Source: Bremia lactucae
Lineage: Eukaryota > Oomycota > Peronosporomycetes > Peronosporales > Peronosporaceae
Assembly: GCF_004359215.1 (NCBI RefSeq)
Contig: NC_090614.1
Location: 3,651,599-3,715,598 of the forward strand
Length of the DNA: 64,000 bases
Direction of reading: 5' to 3'
Every line of letters begins with the position of its first letter. Position 1 is the stretch's first letter. Under the pieces are notes generated by a model. It searched no databases and was not told the DNA's origin. It saw only the letters and a program-made list of their open reading frames with translations. The position numbers and the translations under genes were made by a program. Positions 9,814 to 19,091 of the stretch are shown piece after piece.

Positions 9814-12309
9814 TTATTATAGCTTCTATAACTAATCGAAAGTTCAGGGGTATTCGCTTGGGCGCATTTTCCCGATCCCGGTCGTGTTGCGTACAAATGA
9901 ACTGCCCGACCAATGTGAGGTGGAATTCATGCGCCTTTTTCAACCGCATTACGATGCGGTGAAACAGCGGTCGCAGCGAATTAATTTTGCCGCTTGCATG
10001 TGAAAGATATCATGGGCGGTACTGTACCCGTGTTATATCTCACTACGCTGCTCCTGCTAGTTTATTGGAGACTAAGGGAGACGCCTCGGCTGTTTCTCCT
10101 GTTCATAGACATTAATTAGGCCGAACACGTTAATACGTAGGGTATCGATCGGTTCCCAAGAGTCGAAACTCTTCGAATCATCCCTTTCCTGGACAAGGAT
10201 TTGATATTTTTTGCCTCATGGAGCGGAGGGCGAGCAACCTTCCAACAAGAAAGCATTAAATATCACCCGCACTTATCAATGCAGGCAGCGCCCGATAGGA
10301 GTGGCGATCTTGCCCACCTAATCGCGGCTACCTTACCTGCGTCCGTTCAGTCGCAGGCGCAAATCGCTGCTGAACGACGCGTTGGGGATCCCAGAATATC
10401 TAACGGCATCACAGACCTGTTATTGCCTCTAACTTCCTTTGATTTAATCACCCAAAAGTCCATCTAAGAAGTCCACACACCTACCAAAATGAAAAGCGGA
10501 ACTATTTAGCACGCGGAAGTCTCGTTCGTTAACGGAATTAACCAGACAACTCACTCCACCAACTAAGAACGGTTATGCACCACCACCCATAGAATCAAGA
10601 AAGAGCTCTCAATCTGTCAATCCTTACTATGTCCGCACGCCGGGTTATTGGTTTTAAAATGAAACTGGTGAGATTTGTCTCAAGTCTGAATCAAATTACT
10701 CAATGATATCAATTTGTATCATCTCTTAAAATATGCTTTTCTGATCTAGTCCTTTCATTCAGCCTTTGCTACATTGTAACCTTATTCTGGTTCATTTATA
10801 GCATTCATATTAATTGCCGACCGGCTAAACATGACTGCCTCCGAATCAGTAACACCATGATTTTTGAGCAAGGAAGTACATTTCGTGCATTTATAAAGGC
10901 TCACATTCGATCCGAAGACCGATCGCAAGAAACTTCACATCTGGCATCTCCTCCACCGACAAAACAGAGGAAGAAAGCCAAATTTATCGTTTGGACACTG
11001 ATACAGGCAAACTCCCAGGACTAACCCGGAAGTGCAATGTGCGCTCAAAATATCGATGACTCACGGAATCCTGCAATTCGTATCACGTATCGCAGTTCGC
11101 AGCGACTTGCCATTAAGACATCTTTAAATTTAAACTTAAACAAATTTGAAGATAGTGTTAACAACGCCTACGATGCACCAATTATCATATTGCAGTAAAA
11201 ACAAATTTTAATAAGCCGCTTTCATTACGGGGCGGTGTGTACAAAGGGCAGGGACGTAATCAATGCTAGCTAATGACTTGCATTTTCTCGAGGGTCAAGT
11301 CTTGCGACTGACCTCGGATCTTTAGGATGTTCGTGCGAAGGATCGTCAGATTTATGAGCGCCTAAAACTACGGCTTGACATCCCGGAGAAGTTGATCCTG
11401 AGGTAACGGCATTACTCGCGTGGTATCCTTCGCTTCCCGAGTCCTTATTGTGGTAGAAGTAGGCATTCGGCTGAAAGTTTTTCACCTTTACCGTCTCCGT
11501 CTCCGTCACCCGATCAACGCTCGACTTACATTCGGCGTCACCATCGGTCTCATTAGACGGATGGGGGAATCTGACTTCATTTGGGTGTTTATACCGTTTC
11601 AGACGATTCACTTAAAATACGGGGCGCATATACATATTATATATACAGGAGAAGGGTGAGCCTATAATTTAGATCTCCTACCTCTTCTACCACCGTTTAC
11701 AGTCCAACAAAACGCGGCAATAACTACGTAGTACCTCCAAGTAGTCCGAAAATACATAAGTTGGTAGGGTAGCAGACCTTACTAGTACCTTTTCCCCACT
11801 CTATAGCGTTCATTACTTTTGCGACCATTTCGGTCAGCATTTTCTTTTTGTTAATCGTGTGCGTTTGCCATAACGTAACGGACTTTATGCGTGATGGCTA
11901 TTCACTCATCCACAAAGCGTTGAGCCTCGCTCCCGCTTCAAGCATTTAACTTGCATTTGACACCGCCAAAAGGTCGGTCAAAGGACGTAGTTGTAAATAA
12001 CGAAATATCGTTTTTGCTTGGGAGTACATGCATTCACGCCGCGACTCCATACTGACCACTGCCAACCCAGCAGGGTCACCAGGGCAAGTTTCTGTCTTTG
12101 AAATGATATCCTCACGGGTCATCGTTATATTGACGAGCCTTTGTCCCTCTTTCGCACCGAATGTAGTGAAGGGCCCTACCCCACAAGGACTTGGGCTGCG
12201 CAAAAACGAGACTGGTTTCCGAGGATGGAGCAGTCCGATTATATAAAACGGCGTCTTATCCGTGCTGGCGTCGACACAAGCATTTTCCTTTTCTGTCATT
12301 CATAGCAAA
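9814..12309. other. Decayed intergenic or element-derived sequence
   Basis: Open frames of about 90-120 codons occur at 10201-10467 (+), 11270-11611 (-) and 11946-12299 (-). None shows a domain I recognise. The two minus-strand frames lie just beyond the truncated integrase of Gypsy copy 2, so they may be sequence inserted into its 3' end. No LTR was found here to close that element. Confidence 0.45.
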
Positions 12310-12379
12310 CTTCAGAAAAGAAAACTTTTTGCTCTGATGATTGATTTGCGGTCGACATGTGGAGCTTGCTACCTAGCAG

Positions 12380-12577
12380 CTATAACACATGTCGCCAAAA
12401 AATTGACGTAAAACGTGGATTCCGGTCCGATATTATGGACTCGGGCATCCCGTGTAGTTGATAAACATGATTTACGAACAAGTAAGCTGCCTCCTTGCCT
12501 GTGATCGATGTTTTTCGTGGGCTTAATGCACCACTTTGCTCAGTCTGTCTACAAAGACGACTACCCCGTCCAAACAT
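12380..12577 (-). pseudogene. Gypsy integrase core fragment
   Basis: The open stretch contains TGKEAAYLFVNHVYQLHGMP and IISDRNPRFTS, the central part of the retroviral integrase catalytic core. The aspartate of ISDR is the second acidic residue of the D,D-35-E triad. The first aspartate and the final glutamate are outside the readable frame. Frames on both sides are broken. Confidence 0.75.
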
Positions 12578-13060
12578 GAAGTCCAGACTTTCTGACTTCC
12601 ATCAATCCGTTAAAATCGGTAGCGGCTTCAGCGGCGCACTGTTAGGCGGTGTAGGCTTAAGGCGCTGACACTGCTCACAAGAGCGAATATAGTAGGACAC
12701 TCATCGATATTGGTGTGGCAACCAAAGTTCCATAGATACTTTTAAAAATGTATTTCACGGCCCAGATGCCCACTAGATGGCGCATCATGGAGCGCGCGAA
12801 GGATCATCAGCTTGAGATCTGTGTCATGAGGCACATAGATTCTTAATGAATCACAAGGTGACAGGTGATGCCATCACAGGCCATCGCTGTAGCTATAGCG
12901 ATTCAGCTTAGCTTTCAGGTGCGATGGAAGGGTTACTTTTTGTCCACCAAAAAGATCCAACAGCAGGCAACAATAGTCGTCCTGACTGTAGCTCTCATTT
13001 ATTTTAGAGGCCAATGAATTCGTCATGTGGTATGCCTTCATGGCTGCCAATGTTGACAGC

Positions 13061-13342
13061 TTAACTTGTGCCTTGGCACGAGACACAATTTCCTGGTGTC
13101 TTGCCTGTGCCTGATAACGCGTCAGCCAAGACATTCGACTTACCTGGCTTAATTTTAACTTTAAAGTTAAATTCAGAGAGAAATGTAAGCCATTTTGCTA
13201 TTCTATGCGAGAGGTGCGGTGAGTCTGTTGCGATCCGCAAAGATGCCTGATCCGTATAAACTACAAATGGTTCGGTGCCCAATAGGTGTACTCGAAATGT
13301 TACAAGAGCATACCTTATTAAAAGTAGCTCCTTGTCATGCAA
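13061..13342 (-). pseudogene. Gypsy RNase H domain
   Basis: The segment starts at the conserved HDKELL block (normally YDKELLA) and continues through HLLGTEPFVVYTDQASLR, HLSHRIAKWLTFLSEFNF and the KPGKSNVLADALS end. These are the classic Gypsy RNase H landmarks, including the YTD acidic site and the ADALS tail. It overlaps the end of the RT frame in another frame, showing a frameshift. Confidence 0.85.
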
Positions 13343-14459
13343 AGGGTAATCAGTAGCACGGCTTCCAAAAGCCGGAACTGATAAGAGATGACACGGTCAA
13401 CGCAGTCGTCATCCTTCTGCATGAGCGTGCTGACGACTGCAAAATTACTTGCATCGCAGACGACGCTAAAGGGCTTATCCGCGTCTGGCAATGCCAAGAC
13501 CGGTGCCTCCACAAGAGATTGCTTCACTGATGTGAACGCATCTTCTTGTTCTTTTAACCAAACCCATTCTGTGTCCTTTTTAAAGAGATCAGATAATGGT
13601 TTAGTTTGCTCCGCATAATTCTTGCTATATTTATGCAAGTAATTAGCGAGCTCTAGGAATTGGCGCAAATCCTTCACATGCTGTGGGATTGGACATTCCT
13701 TTACTGATTTTACGTTGTCTGGGTCTGCTCGTACACCATGTGTACCTACGATGCAACCTAGCACAGGTATCTCAGGGACCACTATGACGCACTTTTGTAA
13801 GTTGTCGTACAATTGGGCGTCCTTTAAAGTCTGCAACACAGCGTCTAAATGACGCTTGTGCGACTCTATTGCGCTCAGCCCGTCCTCGGCGCTACTATGC
13901 ACAAATTTATTATCAAAGTAATGGAATATGTATGCATGGTACTGGCGCATCATGTGAGCCACCACTCGGTTGAATATCGCTGGTGCGATTTTCAAACCTT
14001 GGGGCATCACAAGCCACTCCCAAAGCATACGACTTGGGGTGCTTACAGCTATTTTGGCTTCATCTGACTCTTTCATGAGTACCTGAAAGTAGCCAACCTT
14101 CAAATCCAACGCGGAAGAAAGATAGTTGACTTTCCTGTGGAGTTCAACAAAACATCTTTCCGCGAGATTGGCGTTTGTGCCGATATGGTCGCCGTGTTCA
14201 GCATATTGTAAGCATGAACCACGCGACATCCACCTGTGGCTTTACGCACACAAAAATTTAGGCTGCAGTGAGGCGATTTGCTTTCACGCACATGTCCCGC
14301 CTTGACTCGCTTGTCGAAGAGCTCATCGATATAATCGACATTCGGCAACGGCCATTGCCTGGTCGTACAATACTTGGTGCCAGGTTCGAGGTCAATTTCG
14401 TATTTGATGCCCCTAGGCGGCTCGGCACTTCTTCTAAGAATATATCGCGATGTTTCCAC
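13318..14459 (-). pseudogene. Gypsy reverse transcriptase, catalytic Asp mutated
   Basis: Two overlapping frames (14459-14100 and 14229-13318) carry the RT. Landmarks are CVRKATGGCRVVHAYN, LDLKVGYFQVLM, MPQGLKIAPAIFNRVV, the active-site block YFDNKFVHS and GTHGVRADPDNVKSVKECP. Normal Gypsy RT has Y/F-x-D-D, but here the second aspartate is asparagine, so catalysis should be lost. The frameshift near 14200 is a second lesion. Confidence 0.85.
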
Positions 14460-14833
14460 ATAATTTCAAAGAAAGGACGTCCATTGTGGACAACGAGAAA
14501 CAGTCCACGAGGTTCTCTTCTGGAACTGGTGTGGTTAATATGTGAATTTTTCCTTCCTTTAATTCGTCAAGGAACAGTTTTTACGACATCTCCGGGAGAT
14601 TTACTATCTCCTCGGCAGATTTAAAGACTTGCCGGAGCACCTCAACTGAGGATGCCTCCGCAATTTTGTCTTTGACGGCCTCGAACTCCTCGTTCGAAGG
14701 TCTGTCCTCATTAATAGGATCTGATCTAAAGGTCACTCGTTAGACGTTCCTTTGATTGTCCCAATTTGTCGGATGCTCGTTTTTCGAGTCACTACGACCT
14801 TAGACTGGAAAGCAGGCGCTGTTGCTCCTTTGG

Positions 14834-15514
14834 CTAACACACCCCTTTCAGCCGCACCAGGCTCTTGGCACTGTGCCGGTTCATGCGACGCTTACTTCCT
14901 GTCAGCTCGCAGTCTACTGCCACAGGCTCTCGGCTCTCTGCAGGAGATTCGGACGCATGACTACTTGTCATCGCCCTTTTCACCAATTCAGTCTCATCGA
15001 GCTGGGTAGGAAATGGTGGCGTTTGACATCCCGTCAACACACTCTCAACTGGGTTCGACACGACATCAGTTGCATACGCCTCTCGCAGGAGCACATCCTT
15101 TCCGGTGTCCTGCGTAGAGTTCGCAACTGTGAGTATGACCAGTCTATCCATAATTGTTTTTGTCAACCATGGCATGCCTAGGATGAGGTCATACGGACTC
15201 TCCATTCCTAGCACTGTGAACTTCTCTTTACCAGAGAAGTCACTAAAGCTGAAGGCGAGTTCTACCTGAACTCCCTCAGACTTAGCAAGCGCGCCGTTCG
15301 CTAAACGAAATGTTGACTCTTCTCGCTTGCCATCCTGGCAAAGCGACTCAAACATCGCCGGTCTCTTTCTTAGAGCCGCGAGTTTCACAAAATTTTGTGA
15401 TGCACCCGAATCCACTAGGAGGGTCATCACCTGGTCATAGCCTCTTACATGAGCGCTATAGACCAGCAGGGTTGAGGTCCGAAATTTCGAGACCTCAGGG
15501 ACTATGCTACCCAT
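14834..15514 (-). pseudogene. Gypsy family A retropepsin and spacer, intact D-S-G-A
   Basis: A 226-codon open stretch has VTLLVDSGASQNFVKLAAL-type retropepsin sequence near residue 36 and LILGMPWL near residue 107. A spacer rich in Ser, Glu and Thr follows. It is the best preserved protease of the three family A copies. Its upstream part is repeated beyond the N gap at 15856-16277. Confidence 0.8.
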
Positions 15515-15576
15515 TTGTTCGACAACTCTGAACTTAGGGGTAGCTTCAGAGTCCGCGTCAGTAGGGCATCCCGCCC

Positions 15577-15783
15577 CTACTGCGCTCCTGCATTTCCCGA
15601 CCCCTCAGTGGTCGAGGCAGAACTCATGCGTCTCGCACGCTGGTTCTTGCCATCGCCCTTTGGGAAGGGAGTCCTCTTGCTGGGCATTTTTGCCCCAGCA
15701 GGGACCCTGGCATAGCAGCGAGCCATCATATGGCCGCGCTTGCCGCATTTAAAACAGACCACGTCTGCATTGCCCAACTCCAT
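15577..15783 (-). pseudogene. Gag zinc knuckle (CCHC) segment
   Basis: The frame reads MELGNADVVCFKCGKRGHMM then ARC, a C-x2-C-x4-H-x4-C knuckle of retroelement nucleocapsid type. A basic tail follows (SKRTPFPKGDGKNQRARR). Upstream of it lies the N gap. Confidence 0.8.
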
Positions 15784-15836
15784 AGGAGTGGCATCTGTCC
15801 TCTCGGCCGACGGCTTATACCAAGCTGTCGCCGAGG

Positions 15837-15855
15837 NNNNNNNNNNNNNNNNNNN
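15837..15855. other. Assembly gap of 19 N bases
   Basis: The run of N separates two copies of the same protease/zinc-knuckle region. About 15205-15640 and 15856-16290 are near-identical. The join is therefore either a true local duplication or two different element copies collapsed together by the assembler. Confidence 0.95.
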
Positions 15856-16277
15856 CCTAGCACTGTGAACTTCTCTTTACAAGAGAAGTCACTAAAGCTG
15901 AAGGCGAGTTCTACCTGAACTCCCTCAGACTTAACGAGCGCGCCGTTCGCTAAACGAACGGTCGCCTCTTCTCGCTTGCCATCCTGGCAAAGCGACTCAA
16001 ACATCGCCGGTCTCTTTCTTAGAGCCGCGAGTTTCACAAAATTTTGTGATGCACCCGAATCCACTAGGAGGGTCATCACCTGGTCATAGCCTCTTACATG
16101 AGCGCTATAGACCAGCAGGGTTGAGGTCCGAAATTTCGAGACCTCAGGGACTATGTTACTCATTTGTTCCACAACTCTGAACTTAGGAATAGCTTCAGAG
16201 TTCGCGTCAGTAGGGCATCCCGCCCCTACTGCGCTGCCTGCATTTCCTGACCCTTCAGTTGTCGAGGCAGAACTCAT
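15856..16277 (-). pseudogene. Second copy of Gypsy family A retropepsin, cut by the gap
   Basis: The frame contains LLVDSGASQNFVKLAALRK and ends at the gap. A gag-protease junction (SSASTTEGSGNAG) precedes it. It duplicates 15205-15640 with only scattered differences, for example K-E-E-A-T here against K-R-E-E-S-T there. Confidence 0.75.
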
Positions 16278-17014
16278 GCGCCTCGCACGCTGGTTCTTGC
16301 TATCACGTCTGCATTGCCGAACTCCATGGGGGTGGCATCTGACATCTCGGCCGACGGCTTACAACAAGCTTGCGCCGAGGCACTAATGAAGGATTCCTCC
16401 TCAACCTAGGCAATTTGGATTGCCTCTTCCATCGTCGACGGCACCTTTCTGAAAAGGGCCTGTCGCGATGGACCGTGCCGTAGTCCGTTCGATAAATGTG
16501 GGCACCTTACTGTACTTCATTCGGAACCGGACCTACGGTAGTGGAAGTCGACAGCGAGAGCATCTCTAGTTTATACTCTTCGGGGATCGCTTCGTCTGTC
16601 GCGCTAAGAGTAGCGTGCCTGAAGCAACACCTCGTGGTTTTGCAGCTGCTACATGGAGCAAATATTTTCCTTCAAGATTGTTCATAAAGAAAAAGCCTTA
16701 GCGTCTGCCATAAGCGACGAGTTAGCCCACTCTGAGGCATTTCTGTGCAGATGCGACATGATGAACGACACCATCCGGCTGTTATCATCGATGAGCTACG
16801 CCACACCGCATTGCTCCACGGCTAAAATGCCAGTGTACAATCGTGTGCGCTGCAGTTTCATCGAACTTAGGCGGATCCATCCGAGTGGACTTTCGCGGAT
16901 GCGGCCGGATGGAAAGCATATCAACAGTCCTGTTGGAATCCTGCTCATTTCAAGCTCATTCTGAGTCCGAGTGACAAACTTCGCCACAGCATGGCTTTGT
17001 GCCTCAGACGCGGC

Positions 17015-17350
17015 CAGTAATCCGGCTCCACGCGCGCACTTACGAACTAGGAAGTAGTTTCAGACTAATTTATGTTCAATCGTATTGAAAAAATCTATTT
17101 TATTCAAACAAAAATGCCATCTCTGTAGATAAGCACTTATATGTATTGCGAGCGTATTATTCTAAATACCTCGTATCTTGGATGATGCTAGGCGTCATCC
17201 CTTCTAATGTGCATGCACCTAGTGCATCACATACACTCACAATGTGAAGTGGTGGGTCTAATTTCTTCACTCAAGTAATTAACCATCTCTTAAGAATATA
17301 AGTGTACTTAACGGGGATTGTGTCACATAGGGCAACTTGAGCCCGTCACA
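17015..17350 (-). repeat. LTR-A copy 5, truncated at its inner end
   Basis: The sequence from AGTAATCCGGCTC to GCCCGTCACA corresponds to the outer two thirds of LTR-A copy 1. The first part of the LTR, the primer-binding region and the gag start are deleted, joining LTR directly to gag sequence. The palindrome is at 17180-17200 (GGATGATGCTAGGCGTCATCC, one mismatch). Confidence 0.8.
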
Positions 17351-17663
17351 ATATTCCCTGAAATTGAAAATACTCGAAAAGATGGCCATTATATTGTGAA
17401 TTTCGAAATGGCAAGCCGTCTGTATGGATCGTGTTGCATAGTTGCGACAGCAAATGGTTATTGTAAACGCAGCTTCGCAGGAGAAAAGTGCGCGTTTGTA
17501 GGAATCGAACCATTATTTAAGCCCGAAAGAACGAGTTTTATAATTTTGAAGAACTCCTCAAGAACAAAGTTATAGAAGAATGCTACTAAAAGTGGAATAT
17601 GAAACTTAAAAAGTAATTAAATGACAATGTCTCAAGAGTACGCTTCGTACCTTGTCGCACTCA

Positions 17664-18884
17664 ATGAAAAGGTTACCGATAATGCCGAGTCACTGCATCG
17701 ACGACGTCTCTTTCGCTGCTTATGACGTCGATACGGAGGATTATTACGCTTATCTACCAAGTGACGGATCCATTAGCGATGACGAGGACGCTTTTGCATC
17801 CTCTGTGGCATCTAAAACCCACGACCCAGTCAACGAATTAACTTCCGTGATCGCAACCTCTAGCTGCATTGGCTCCGCATCAGCTGCGCATATGGTTATG
17901 AAGCCAATTGGGAATATAAGCGGTAGCAAACACACGCTTCAAGATGCTCTGAAGACTCAAAAGCCTTCACCATCTCTTACAGAAGGCGTCTTCTCTATTG
18001 GAGGAGGCAAAGTGAGGAAAGTCTCACGTTACACGCTAGAGCAGCATCATATTCGAAAAGTACAATTGCAAGAAGCTATGGCTGCTGCTACATTAAACGA
18101 GGATACAATGACCGATCAAAGTTTCCAAGAAGCTCCATTTCGGTTTGTGGCACCGCTCAAACCAAAGGAAACAGCTAGCAACGAAGCGGACTGTTCAAGT
18201 GCATCACCAGGTCCAGTGATCGAACGAATGGAAGGCCATGCGCCCGAGAAACAGCAAATGGGTAAGCGAACATCAAGTGCGACTCAAGAAGGTGACGAGA
18301 AGGAGTCGGATCCACTTTATGACGAGCAGCTGGATGACGTCGATGAGCAATGGGTGCAAACAAATTGGCGTACGTGATGATAGAAAGTAATTTAGACGTA
18401 CCATGTCAATAAAAACAAGTGTCTTCTTTACCTTGTTCAGGTGGGTCTCGCACGCAAAGCAAGCAACAAATGAATGAATCGGATGCGTCATTGTGCTGTC
18501 CATGTTGTTTCTTGACCGTCTGCATGATCTGTGAACGGTAAGCTCTTGCCCCTTTTCGATCCTGGTTTTGCTTGACGAATTCTTCTTGCATAAAGGCATG
18601 CAACGTACGTGAACCAGTATCGAGCAACTGCAGCCATGAATTGCCGCATCAAGCGAGATGAAATCTATACGTACACGTCTAGTCAAGACAAAGCGTCACT
18701 GGTCCAGCAGCCATGGCCTGCTTTAGTGGCGACCAACGAGGTAGCTACAAGTGGACAGCAACTTGCTCAACTGCTGCAAGACGATGAGTTTTATATGGTT
18801 GCATGCTCCGATTGTGGCACCACGGTTGGCGTTTATGACAAGCACCAACGATATCACTTTTTTAACGCCTTACCTAGTACGTGA
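17664..18884 (+). CDS. EAPP: E2F-associated phosphoprotein (EAPP) homologue, 3 exons
   Basis: Exons 17664-18369, 18441-18537 and 18596-18884 join to a 367-codon frame minus 4 for the chosen ATG, giving 363 residues. An upstream TTG-initiated extension exists, but ATG at 17664 gives MKRLP, resembling the family start MNRLP. The acidic N-terminal half is followed by DPLYDEQLDDVDEQWVQ. Exons 2 and 3 then carry the conserved zinc-finger-like C-terminus: CCPCCFLTVCMICERH, NQYRATAAMNC, CSDCGTTVGVYDK and YHFFNALPS. All four blocks align with human EAPP, a nuclear phosphoprotein reported to modulate E2F transcription. Introns are 71 and 58 bp with GT..AG ends. The gene converges on the eIF2-alpha kinase gene at 19092. 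Function in oomycetes is inferred from the family only. Confidence 0.9.
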
Positions 18885-19091
18885 GTAGCTGTTGGCAAGA
18901 GTTTGGATAAGAATGGTCGACAACAATCGTCAAATAGCTTTCAAAGTCGAGCTTGTATAGTCTTGGCTGAACCGATGCAGATGTTATTAGGCACAGATTA
19001 AAGTTTCCACAGTATTGCAATCAAAGGAATTGCTTTTTACATCGCATGCACGCGCGCCCTGTAAGTTGTTGGAAGTTTCTTCCCACCTCCT

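Larger units (their letters stand above)
12310..17350 (-). mobile_element. Gypsy family A copy 2: most complete, gag-protease-RT-RNase H-integrase fragment
   Basis: Read right to left: partial LTR (17350-17015), gag remnant (about 17010-16280), duplicated zinc-knuckle/protease region around an N gap, reverse transcriptase (about 14459-13400), RNase H (about 13342-13061) and a truncated integrase (12577-12380). After integrase the words LHMSTANQSS at about 12340-12360 mark where the conserved core breaks off. The gag-pol order is that of Ty3/Gypsy elements. The 3' LTR was not found. Confidence 0.88.

Noticed and set aside
1..17350. CRISPR-like or tandem-repeat array
   Set aside because: Repeated blocks are dispersed LTR and gag/pro copies, and the only regular array is the 66-bp palindrome triplication.
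17652..17663. Upstream TTG start of the EAPP frame (adds MSHS)
   Set aside because: The first residue is TTG. ATG at 17664 gives MKRLP, which matches the family N-terminus.
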